DNA from: Phallusia fumigata
Lineage: Eukaryota; Chordata; Ascidiacea; Phlebobranchia; Ascidiidae
Assembly: GCA_008931825.1 (NCBI GenBank)
Contig: QXVZ01009805.1
Span: forward strand, 1-57,378
DNA: 57,378 nt
Direction of reading: 5' to 3'
Shown here one piece after another: positions 13,354-25,100 of this stretch. The notes under the pieces were generated by a model. It saw only the letters and a list, made by a program, of their open reading frames with translations. It had not been told where the DNA came from and did no database searches. Position 1 is the stretch's first letter; each line of letters begins with the position of its first letter. A program made the position numbers and the translations under genes.

Positions 13354-14463
13354 CTAGTTTCTCTTTTCCGTTTTGAATCCCGGAAAACTTCGTGTTACTT
13401 CCATAACGTACTTAGTAAACTCATGATGAAATTCCACTTGTGACTCTTTTGCATCGAGATTTTTGACACAATTTATATCTCTATGTAGGTAACAAATGTC
13501 AATACTTCGATTTGCATTTTGTCTTTTGCTCTGAAGTTTGTCTCCACGAGTTATTTATGGCAGTTGCCCTTATTCTTCGTAAACCAGTTGTTGTCCAAAT
13601 ACGAAACATCTAATGTTGAAATTGACCTAATTGCAGAGGTTCTGTTTTATGCAAGCTAACATATTCACCACATAGATTATCCTATTTTTTTAGTTATATT
13701 ATAATTCCTGCAACTTGAAATTGTTTTCTTGTGAAGAATGTAGTTTTGTTTACCGCTATGTGTCGCTGATGTGCCTACGCGCGCTTTTAAATTTTGCGAT
13801 AAATTTGCGCTGTTATGTGTGTGTGCGATATGTTCAAGGAATTAAATTGTATTTATGGCTGGGAAGCATTTTGTTTAATGGATCGATTTGTTCAACAGTC
13901 AGTTATATNCTAGTTCTCTTTTCCGTTTTGAATCCCGGAAAACTTCGTGTTACTTCCATAACGTACTTAGTAAACTCATGATGAAATTCCACTTGTGACT
14001 CTTTTGCATCGAGATTTTTGACACAATTTATATCTCTATGTAGGTAACAAATGTCAATATTTCGATTTGCATTTTGTCTTTTGCTCTGAAGTTTGTCTTC
14101 ACGAGTTATTTATGGCAGTTGCCCTTATCCTTCGTAAACCAGTTGTTGTCCAAATACGAAACATCTAATGTTGAAATAGACTTAATTGCAGAGGTTCTGT
14201 TTTATGCAAGCTAACATATTCACCACATAGATCATCCTATTTTTTTAGTTATATTATAATTCCTGCAACTTTAAATTGTTTTCTTGTGAAGAATGTAGTT
14301 TTGTTTACCGCTATGTGTCGCTGATGTGCCTACGCGCGCTTTTAAATTTTGCGATAAATTTGGGCTGTTATGTGTGTGTGCGATATGTTCAAGGAATTAA
14401 AATGTATTTATGGCTGGGAAGCATTTTCTTTAATGGATCGATTTGTTCAACAATCAGTTGTAT
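13354..14463. repeat. N-joined direct duplication of about 555 bp
   Basis: Positions 13354-13908 and 13910-14463 are near-identical around one N at 13909, and a further N follows at 14464. The repeated DNA lies just after the netrin-G-like stop codon and is probably its 3' flank in two allelic forms. Confidence 0.85.
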
Positions 14464-14464
14464 N

Positions 14465-16140
14465 GTCGTCCCTTTACAGTATGTTGTAGAATGCTGTTTG
14501 TAAAAGTTTTGTTTGGAAATAGATGGTCTAAGTTAGTTTTTTTAGCATGTTATCAGTTCATTTCAGAACAAATTGTCGCAGAAGCATCCGGTTGCTTTGT
14601 TTTACTCGGTTGAGGTTACCAATGGACGCACACCTGCCGATACAAAAACATTTCTTACTAATACATAAACCTTCTTTAAAGCATGTTTCATAGGCGGGGT
14701 GTTTGTAGACAATAAGTATGAAACAACACAACTGCATGCAAGTACAGAGTTAAATGGTCCCTGGAAAAACGTTTGTTTATAAGATACTGATGGTCAAATT
14801 GCAACGCGTTCAGTCCCTCGAAGTTGCTCAATGGCGTTAACTGTTCCCTAGAGTCCAAAAAGTCAATACCCTAACACAAAGCAATAACGCCATTAATTGT
14901 GAGCGGATTTTTTTCACCTACGCAATTGTCTGTTCAAATAACGTCGTTCTGCGTGGAGCTAAAAACCTGACTGCTTTGCCGTTGTTACGCGCACCATTTG
15001 TGTTTCCAGTCCAACGACACCATGCGTTACGTAGTGGTATCGGGTGTTACATTAAGAGGCATTATTATTCAATGGTTCGTTAGGCTTCATTCGCGTTGTC
15101 TGGCGACCGACCTGCGTTTGTTACCTTGGAGCAGATACTTATGCCCTGACGTTCCATAAGTCAACTTCACAGCATACTGACCTAAAATAGTGCTTTTCAA
15201 TGCGTACCAGTTGCTATTTGTTGGTTCGTGGAATGAACTGTTTACGCAGTAGCTTCGATCGAACGGAAATCGTCATCTGTGTTCTGCAGCAATCCGATGC
15301 TTGTCGATTCAGAGTTTGACACTGAAGTTAGTTTACGTGGTCGAGTTTCAGTCGATGCGTGGAAATGTGTTGTAATTTTGGAGGCTCGTTGTTTGTCGGA
15401 TTTTACTGGGAACGAGGCAGGCCTGTTTACGACGAAGTGAGTGATTAATGCGGATGGAGTAGGTTGTTTAACACGACTAGAAAGTATTTGGATTTGATTT
15501 TAACTGTATCGGTTTTGGACAATCATACTTTAAAAGGCTTCAAAACGAGCGGTGATGTCATACATTCGTATCTTCCATTTCGTAAGATCCGACTAGTCTA
15601 TTGATTTTTTCCTTTAGGTTAAGAAAACAAAATACACATATGCCCCTTAAGTGGTATAAATATTTGTTCGTTAAAACATCGCAGTGTAAGTTATAATGCA
15701 ACTAAAACCGTAAAAATACAAACTGGGAAATATTTATATGTAAAACTACGTCTGGTTGTTTCTGAGGATGCTATAGTAGCTTGACATGAACTATGAACGC
15801 ATGTCTTACTGTATAGAGAGTGGAATGCAAAAATTATTATTGAGACTTAAAAGCCCTAATAGTTGGTAAATTGAACTGCACATTTTCGTGTCTACACCAC
15901 ATTTATTTGTTAGCAAATTGCTTGTTTCGGTAATCAACATGTTAATGTGTTAACTTATTGCTAGTTGACTATCTCAACGTCAGAGTGATCAACTTTTTAT
16001 TTTTTAACTCTGTCAAAAGTTTTATCCATCATAGCCTCGTCTTTCATTTCTACACTTTACTGTAAATCAAGCTTAGATAATTTTGCGGTTTGTGGATATC
16101 CGTATATGGGTGTTCACATCAAGTGTTGATGTTTTTACAG
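14465..16140. other. Region upstream of the first recognised sodium-channel exon
   Basis: The sodium-channel N-terminal exon should be here or further left, but it was not found. An ATG at 15297 opens a 46-codon frame up to a strong donor (GTGAGT at 15437). Its phase (2) does not fit the next channel exon, which needs phase 0, and its translation does not look like a channel N-terminus, so it was not used. Nothing else was recognised. Confidence 0.5.
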
Positions 16141-19100
16141 TTGAAACCATTGGCGCGTTTGAAACAGCAGCGACGCCTCACCATCGGCTATTCGACTACA
16201 CCGGAGCAAGTGTTGACTGCCATTGACGACCCTGACCCGTATTACAAAGATAAAAAGGTGAGCGACGTTGCACGACACACTGCGCTAACCTAAGCGGAAC
16301 CTCAGAAAAGACAGCGCACACACTTGTGCCTGAACAATACACAGAAAGTAGTTTTTATCCTAGTTTTCTTTTAAGCTTTATGCAATGACCGATAAGTTAT
16401 TGGAGACAAAAAGTATTGTTTATTAAACTGCTGTAACGTTTGGAACGCGTTATATTACAGTGGTAAAGCAACATTCAAAATCTTTAATATTAGCTTGTAA
16501 TATTAAAATTCACACTGCGACTAGTAATTCTATACAACATGCGCTTAATCTACAAGCAAAAGGCATTCCAGCATAATTGTGAATACGAGCTGGAACAAAG
16601 TTTTGGCACACAGATTTGCGGCCAGCCACAGACAAAAGCAGTAGCAATGTGGTGCCTGTTGTTATTACGTTTGCAAGACATGGCCATCAGGCTTGTTGAA
16701 TAAATATTTTAAATTTGTTGCAGACTTTTCTGGTGCTGAACCAAGACCGTCTCATTTATCGCTTTAGCGAAGAAAGGTCTCTTTACCTTTTCTCAAGAAA
16801 CAGTAGGATACGAATGGCCTTCATCAACATACTGGTTAACAAATGGTTCAACGGAATTGTCATAACGACGATCCTCCTCAATTGTCTGGTTATGATGCTT
16901 AACGGCAACGAAAAACCGATGTGGTCGGAAAAATATGTCGAGTAAGTTATATTGTATTGCTATAATACGAGTTTTGCCAAACCCTAAAGATAGCATTAGC
17001 CATTGAGCTTCGTTTACGTCTTTTTACGTTACGTCTACGTCAGAGTTTCGTCTACGTCATGGTTTTGACTTTTGATGCTATGTTGTACACTTAAACAAAA
17101 TTCTGATGCGGGCCACATTAAATAGTCAAGCGGGCCTCAAGTTCTCCTAAGATAGGTCAATTCTCTGAAAAGTGTGGTAACATTTGTTTTTCTTTTTCAA
17201 CTTAGATTTTTTTGCAGAAACGTTTTTACAGCTATTTACACGGTCGAGATGATTGTAAAGATTTTGGGCCGGGGGTTTGTGCTTCACCCCTTCAGCTACC
17301 TGCGAGACCCATGGAACTGGATCGATTTTGTCGTCATCGTTGCCGCGTGAGTCATTTAGCAAACAAAAAACAAATACCCATGTACATTTTAATTCGTTTC
17401 TAAGCCCCATGAACTTCCCCCTTTCCAAAAATCTCTTCATGCGCATCAAAAGTCACTTGCAACGCCTTGTACTTGGTACAAATTACAAAATCCTGAAGCA
17501 AGAGTTTTTTTGTATGAAAGCGGCATAAGTTAAAATTGCATTTGCACCTGGGATCGTTATGTTCAATCGGAACCAATAAACGGTTTTGCGGATATTGTGC
17601 AACAAAACTTGACACACAAGATTTTACTAGCATCACAAATTCTTCCTATAACTCGGATCCAAGGATCCACATGAACAAACAAGCAGATGACTTACCGCGC
17701 CAGTCCTGCACTTTACCGCGCCAACCAGATGCAATATTCATTGTTGTTTATGAGCCAGGGCAGGGCCATCGCTTTACTCGCCAAATTGCGCGCATAGTTG
17801 CAATCGTGCACAGTTGTAGCGCCCTGTAACAAATTTGCGTTTCGCTTTGCTCCGTGCGACAACTCTAACAAAAAGCTTTAAAGCGAAATACTGTGAATTA
17901 TTCATCGGCGCAAGCAAACCGAAGTCCTGTTTAAATGTAAGTGAAAAAACATTTTTCCTATTCCCTCACGTAAAGTTGTTTACGGCACAATGTGACGGAT
18001 TAGTGGGGAAAGTAACAAAAATGCGAATACACACGCCTCGTTGCGGTGCGACTGTTAATCGACGTATTATTTTATGTGAAAAACAAAGGTTGACTGATAA
18101 AGTGATAAACACGACTATACTGTGATATCATACACTTCAAGCATGTATTTTTGTCTACTCTTAATTCAATTCAATACTCCGCAGATACATACTTATTCTA
18201 CTGAACCAACTTCCTTCCACCGACTCGTCCAACTTGAGCAGCCTAACCTTTCTGCGGGCAATTCGTGTGCTTCGTGTTTTCAAAACCGTGTCCGTTATCC
18301 CAGGTATTGCCACTATTAACCAGCGACCCACGCAACGCCAACAAAACACCAAAACATCCCTAAATCTTTACCTCCCACAGGCCTGCGAATGATCGTTTCG
18401 GCGTTGGTGGCTTCAACAAAGGCACTGAAGGATGTTATGCTTCTCAGCCTGATGGGATTTTCTATGTTTTCGCTCGTTGGCATCCAAGTCTTTCGCGGCA
18501 CCTTGCAGCACAAATGTGTCTTGCTTCCTCCCTGGATGCTCCCGCCTCATCCCAACTGCTCCTATTCGAGGTAAGGTTCTTAATTTGAAGACGCAGGTTT
18601 GCATTCAAAAGTTTTAGAAAGTTTCCTCCAATATAACCTTTTGTTCGGAAAGTGTTGTAACAAAGTAAAAAAATTCCAGGCGAGTGCTGCGGCAAAGTGG
18701 TCGACATTGGACGAAAAGAGTAATTACAGATTTGTGACACTCATCTAAGTTCGCCCAAAACTAGTTTTTTCGTTTCCCAAACAGTAGATATTATCCATGC
18801 ATTGATGTCATAATCTACTTTGACATTCATTTACATCAATATCGTCGCATTTATCAGATCGAGAATAAGGATAGCTGCCGTTTGTCACATCGCGAATAAA
18901 GAACACTGAAAAACTATTTTAATTAGCTCCGCCAAATGTACCTTATCGTCACCAAATTTAGCAGCGGAAATCCTCTATACACGGTGCGTCAAGTAGTACA
19001 CATAGTAAATGCTCAGACTATATACTCACCCTGATTAGCGTGATTTATTTGGGGATGACTGGTCAATCTATTTACGTATAACATACGTAAATATGGAGCA

Positions 19101-22100
19101 GTGGTGATGTGAACGTATTAAGTGTGTAAACACAATTGTTTCGGAATTGTTTGTTTACTGTCATTTGTTGGTCTCATTGTCGGTAGTCCAACGGACACAT
19201 CGGGCACGGGTCAAGGATTTAAACAGGTCACAGGGCCCTAAATTTAAGCGTAAATCCGTTTGATAACAACATGTTTCAGCAACTGAGTGGTGTGATTTAC
19301 AATTTCTGTTTCTTTTTTAGTAATTGGTCAGCAACAGATGGCGAACCCTGCTCGTTTCAACCCAATTACGCCACTGACGTATTGCGAGATTTCGATGTGG
19401 CTGTTTACGGAGAAATGGTTTACCTTGACCGACGTTGGAGAAGGTATGTGTTTTGCGTTACCTTAAGTTTATTTCACTTGTGTGCAAATCAGGCATCCTT
19501 ATTTAACTAGCTTAACTAAGACTTCTTGCTCACTTTTTTGCATGCATGTTTCGAGGGTGTGTTTTACCTNNNNNNNNNNNNNNNNNNNNNNNNNNNNNNN
19601 NNNNNNNNNNNNNNNNNNNNNNNNNNNNNNNNNNNNNNNNNNNNNNNNNNNNNNNNNNNNNNNNNNNNNNNNNNNNNNNNNNNNNNNNNNNNNNNNNNNN
19701 NNNNNNNNNNNNNNNNNNNNNNNNNNNNNNNNNNNNNNNNNNNNNNNNNNNNNNNNNNNNNNNNNNNNNNNNNNNNNNNNNNNNNNNNNNNNNNNNNNNN
19801 NNNNNNNNNNNNNNNNNNNNNNNNNNNNNNNNNNNNNNNNNNNNNNNNNNNCTGCGGCAAAGTGGTCGACATTGGACGAAAAGAGTAATTACAGATTTGT
19901 GACACTCATCTAAGTTCGCCCAAAACTAGTTTTTTCGTTTCCCAAACAGTAGATATTATTCATTCATTGATGTCATAAATTACTTTGACATTCATTTACA
20001 TCAATATCGTCGCATTTATCAGATCGAGAAAAAGGATAGCTGCCGTTTGTCACATCGCGAATAAAGAACACTGAAAAAGCTATTGTGTTGTGTGTAGAAT
20101 GCTTTAACAATTTTAATTAGCTCCGCCAAATGTACCTTATCGTCACCAAATTTAGCAGCGGAAATCATCTATACACGGTGCGTCAAGTAGTACATATAGT
20201 AAATGCTCAGACTATATACTCACCCTGATTAGTGTGATTTATTTGGGGATGACTGGTCAATCTATTTACGAAAAACATACGTAAATATGGAGCAGTGGTG
20301 ATGTGAACGTATTAAGTGTGTAAACACAATTGTTTCGGAATTGTTTGTTTACTGTCATTTGTTGGTCTCATTGTCGGTAGTCCAACGGACACANAACATA
20401 CGTAAATATGGAGCAGTGGTGATGTGAACGTATTAAGTGTGTAAACACAATTGTTTCGGAATTGTTTGTTTACTGTCATTTGTTGGTCTCATTGTCGGTA
20501 GTCCAACGGACACATCGGGCACGGGTCAAGGATTTAAACAGGTCACAGGGCCCTAAATTTAAGCGTAAATCCGTTTGATAACAACATGTTTCAGCAACTG
20601 AGTGGTGTGATTTACAATTTCTGTTTCTTTTTTAGTAATTGGTCAGCAACAGATGGCGAACCCTGCTCGTTTCAACCCAATTACGCCACTGACGTATTGC
20701 GAGATTTCGATGTGGCTGTTTACGGAGAAATGGTTTACCTTGACCGACGTTGGAGAAGGTATGTGTTTTGCGTTACCTTAAGTTTATTTCACTTGTGTGC
20801 AAATCAGGCATCCTTATTTAACTAGCTTAACTAAGACTTCTTGCTCACTTTTTTGCATGCATGTTTCGAGGGTGTGTTTTACCTATTTGCTCATTAAAAT
20901 ATTTAATGGGCCTAGTAAGAGACCGGAATAATGAGACGAGCTAGAAGAGGCAAAGGGGCTTTTTNGCATGCATGTTTCGAGGGTGTGTTTTACCTATTTG
21001 CTCATTAAAATATTTAATGGGCCTAGTAAGAGACCGGAATAATGAGACGAGCTAGAAGAGGCAAAGGGGCTTTTTGGCCCTCTAGTTTTTACAAAATAAA
21101 ATATGTTTCTGGCAAAACGTGGCAGCCGGATTTGTTTGTCCCGGGCCGCCGAAAGCTTAATACAGATCTGAATGAACATTTAGTTGTTTGAGCTCAAATT
21201 AAATCGTTCCTTTTAAACTCTAGCAATGGCTTAGGAGCTTTTTTATTTTGAAATGCAAAAACACAAACAAATAGAGATGTAAATAAATTAAATCTAAATT
21301 TCCGCAACGTCAGTAAAATCACTAAAGTGCAGGCGTCGAGAAAAAGCAGCGCGACAACAAATAAATAGGCAAGCATAAATAGTATATTAAATAAATTAAA
21401 AGCAAAGAAGCAAAACTAATGCCAAAGCCACGCGTTTCTGAACAAAAATCCGCCGTAGTTCTGCTTGAACCTGTAGATGTGATGTCGAAGCCCGTCTTCA
21501 AATATGGCACAACCGATTCTCTTCTGTTTCGGCAACGTTATGCTCACAAGTTGCGTAAAGTGACATTCCATTGCCTTGGTAATAACCTGTTGGCACAAAA
21601 AACGAAACTGATGACACCTTTGTTGTTGCACTGATAAATAAGCGCCAGACAGCGTTCGGCTGTTTTGCTTGAACACTGTTCAGTTCCTTTGACTCGAAAA
21701 GGAAAACTTACATCGTTTGTAGTGTTTTCCTGAAAAGCTAGCGATCTTAACAGTTCGAAAGCGTCGCTTTCCAAGCTGTCCATGCAAGTTGTGGTCAAAT
21801 GCGAAGGGTCACATAGAGTCGTTGCCTGCAAAATACAAACGAAATCAGAACTAAGCCAGAGAACCGGTTTTAAATTTACATTGCGCTTATCGCAAAATCT
21901 AAGTAAAAAAAGATTCACATTATACTCACAATGGGAAGACGGTGGGATGAAGATCCTCTGCAGTGTATTAATTTGTTCTGAAAGAAAATAATTTTAGGAC
22001 TAATGTCATTGCTAAATTGCTCGTTAGTTGATAACGCTTCTTACCACCAATGGCTGTCTGGCGTTTTGCAACCAAAGAACAAGTCTGTAGAGGTCGACAG

Positions 22101-25100
22101 CCATCAGTTTGTTTTTATCACTGAAATCAGCGTCGTTCAACCACAGGGAGTTGACTGAGTCGCTTGCATCCATTGAGATCTGTAGAAAAACAACTAATCG
22201 TTTACAAGCTCTTTTTCAAACAAAAGAAAATTCAACAATCAAAAAAATTCAAAGACCACGGTTTATTGTAACTTTGAATCCTAATTTTAGCTGTTGCTTT
22301 AGCATCATGTCTGACGCAAGGCTACCGCTGGCTGTGGCTATGTTGTAACGTGCGGTGGATCAACCAGAGCAAAAATCACAAATCCCAATAGGAGAAGCAA
22401 CCCCTAGGCATCACTCTCGCTTGCATCAGTTTTTGAACGGTGTTTCACACATGTATCAAATAGGTGATGACTCTGGTTGATCCACCTCATAGGCAATTTT
22501 GATTTTTTGGTTGAAGTAATGTTATATAAGAACCTACATTAAAATTATATACATAGTAAAGACCTATTTATACGAAAAACAAACGTTGCAAAACCGGATT
22601 GCTTTCAATTTTTGTGTGAGATTAGACCAAAACGCTTAAGAAGATCGATTTGTGAACATTTAAACTACCGTTTTAGGATTTTCGATGTTATGCGTTAATT
22701 TTTGTGTTAAAAGCTGGTAATGTAAACATCATCACAAATTTTTCGTTTTGCAATGTTTTTAAAAATCAACTTATCACATGTCCAGACCATTTTCCGCCAA
22801 TAACAAACTTTAAATTCGTTTTTATAACGAAGGAACCGTATTGCATAACGCAGGGGTATATTGTTTTCAAATTTAACAGGTGTGGGCTATTTAAACACAC
22901 AAATATTTTTGTTAAAGTTTTAAAAAAATCGGTTAGCAAGTCGCGATTCATACCTTCACTTGTCCTCTGCTTCGATCCTTCATCAGACCATTCCCCATCA
23001 TAGATCGGAACAAGTTTGTTCTGTTGTATGATAATGGCGTTCGGCATCGAATCGTGTTGGAAGTTGCCGCTGCAGCGAAAAACAGAATTCCAAACACTGA
23101 CATAAACGTCGCTGACATATTGGTTTCTTATAAGGTTTATGTTAGGTCTTCAACGATTTATTTGATTCTATCGAATGAGTCGATCTAGTTGATTGTCCCA
23201 GTTGTACTGAGTTCATGATGTCAGTGCATGGCTTTTATAGCAGGTACGGGTAATTTTTGCCGATCAGTTTGGTCGAAATTGTTGACGCAGTGACATGCCG
23301 GTTCTTTCCTTTTTGTTTATGAACGGTTAAGATATGATGTAACTGATCATCACGAAAGAGTTTTGTATTTACAAGCGGCACTCCAAATTTAGAGAGGCTG
23401 TTCGGACGTGGTAGCGGTGAGCTAGACTACACCGTTTCCGTTGCTGCGAGATTAACCCCGAATTCGGCTAACACAGTGCAATATATTTACATCTTCGGAT
23501 GATCCGTAAATAAATCAATCAATCGTATTTGATTGTGACGTGGAAGGGGATACCTTGTACTCTTTCCAAGGGATGTTCTCTATTTGCTCATGATAACGGG
23601 TGACCGGGTTTAGATTGCCACAAAAATTTCAGTCAATTATTGGAGATCACCGCTTCCGTCGCCGCTCCTGTACCGCTTTTTCTGTTTACAAACGCCACAT
23701 AAATTTCAATTCTACGCGGCCTATAGAAGCCCGAATTCGCGGCGTAGGGAGATACCGAAAGGTAGATCCCCGAAATACAAACGAATCATTGACAAACAAG
23801 TGTTTTTTCCCTGACAGGTCCTTATCGTTCGGGCGAAATGACAGTCGTGATTTTTCAAGTTCCAGTGGCTGGTCCAGAACAGCAACAACAACAACAACAA
23901 CCATGGATCCCTTCACAACCGAAGCTTCTTTGTTTGACACAGTTGTCGCCACTGAAAATACAACTGTATTGAAATACAACACAACCGAAGACAAACTTTG
24001 TTTGCAAAACACCAACGCATCGTCGAACAACTGGACGTTTGCGGCAAAAGACATGACGCTATTTAATAGCACCGGGTACACTTTTACGTGGGACCGCTGG
24101 ATCAGTGATTCACGCCACTACCTGAAAAACAGCGACATTTATCGGTTGTGTGGAAATCAAAGTACCGCGGTGTAAGTAATGGCTGTTTGGCTGTTTGAAA
24201 ACGCGGCGCTTGTTTCATCAGTTTCTGGTTGGAGCATATTCTTTATCCTAAGTATTATAGTTTTACGTTGCAAATAGCATATTTTACAAAATTTAAATTT
24301 ATTGTTTATTAAAAGTTTTAAACATGAAATGTGTAGAATTTGTGGCGCACAGGGGCTTAGCAAACTCACAAAAACTGTTAATCTTACAAAAAAATAACTT
24401 TTGTTTGTGTAACCGCAAAGGCAATCTATACATGCCAGGAAACAATAGGGCGCAATGTTCATGCCAGAAGGGCGTAGCCGTAAATAGACATCTCAAAACC
24501 CTATGGTCACACGCAAATTCAATTTCAAAATACCCGTTGCGATCTAAATTTCCAAGTAAATATTATCTTTGGTCATCACCCGAAATCGCTGCAGGGAAAG
24601 TTCCAGATACCCAATCATGGTTTCCCCATCAAGTACTTTTGTGTGTTTTAGGAAGTGTCCGTCCTACACTGTTTGCGTTCGCGCCGGCGGCAATCCCAAT
24701 TTCGGTTACACCAGTTTCGACAACTTTTTCTACGCCTTTCTTTCCGTTTTTCGCCTTTCACTGCAGGATAACTGGGAGGAGTTGTATTTGCAGATCATGG
24801 AAACCAACGGTAAGAATTTGTAATTTAATAACAGCACAAAAGCATTACTTGTGATAAAACACGTATACGTCCACCATTTCCTTAATGCAAAAAATTCTGA
24901 CTTTTTTTAAAGCTGTAACACAATAAACGCGCAACTATTTATGTGTAACAAGTTCAAACATGAAAAAGGTGTATTGAGTGCAGACTTTGTGTCAATATCA
25001 ACTTATTACATTTTATTTCCAAACTTTAACAGAACTTTAATTATTCATTTTACCCAGGGCAACTTGCGTTCCTCTTTTTCTTTGTCATAATTTTCCTCGG

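Noticed and set aside
15297..15436. Candidate first exon of the sodium channel (ATG and strong donor)
   Set aside because: Its exit phase would create a stop in the next channel exon, and the sequence does not resemble a channel N-terminus.
19482..19913. Long open frames across 19570-19851
   Set aside because: They are produced by the run of N and carry no information.
19321..20758. Real tandem exon duplication in the sodium channel
   Set aside because: The copies are identical, lie on either side of N junctions, and would repeat an extracellular segment. Assembly duplication explains it better.
24324..24854. 176-codon open frame on the plus strand
   Set aside because: It overlaps the sodium-channel pore exon in a different frame. 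The channel frame is strongly supported by homology and splice phases.
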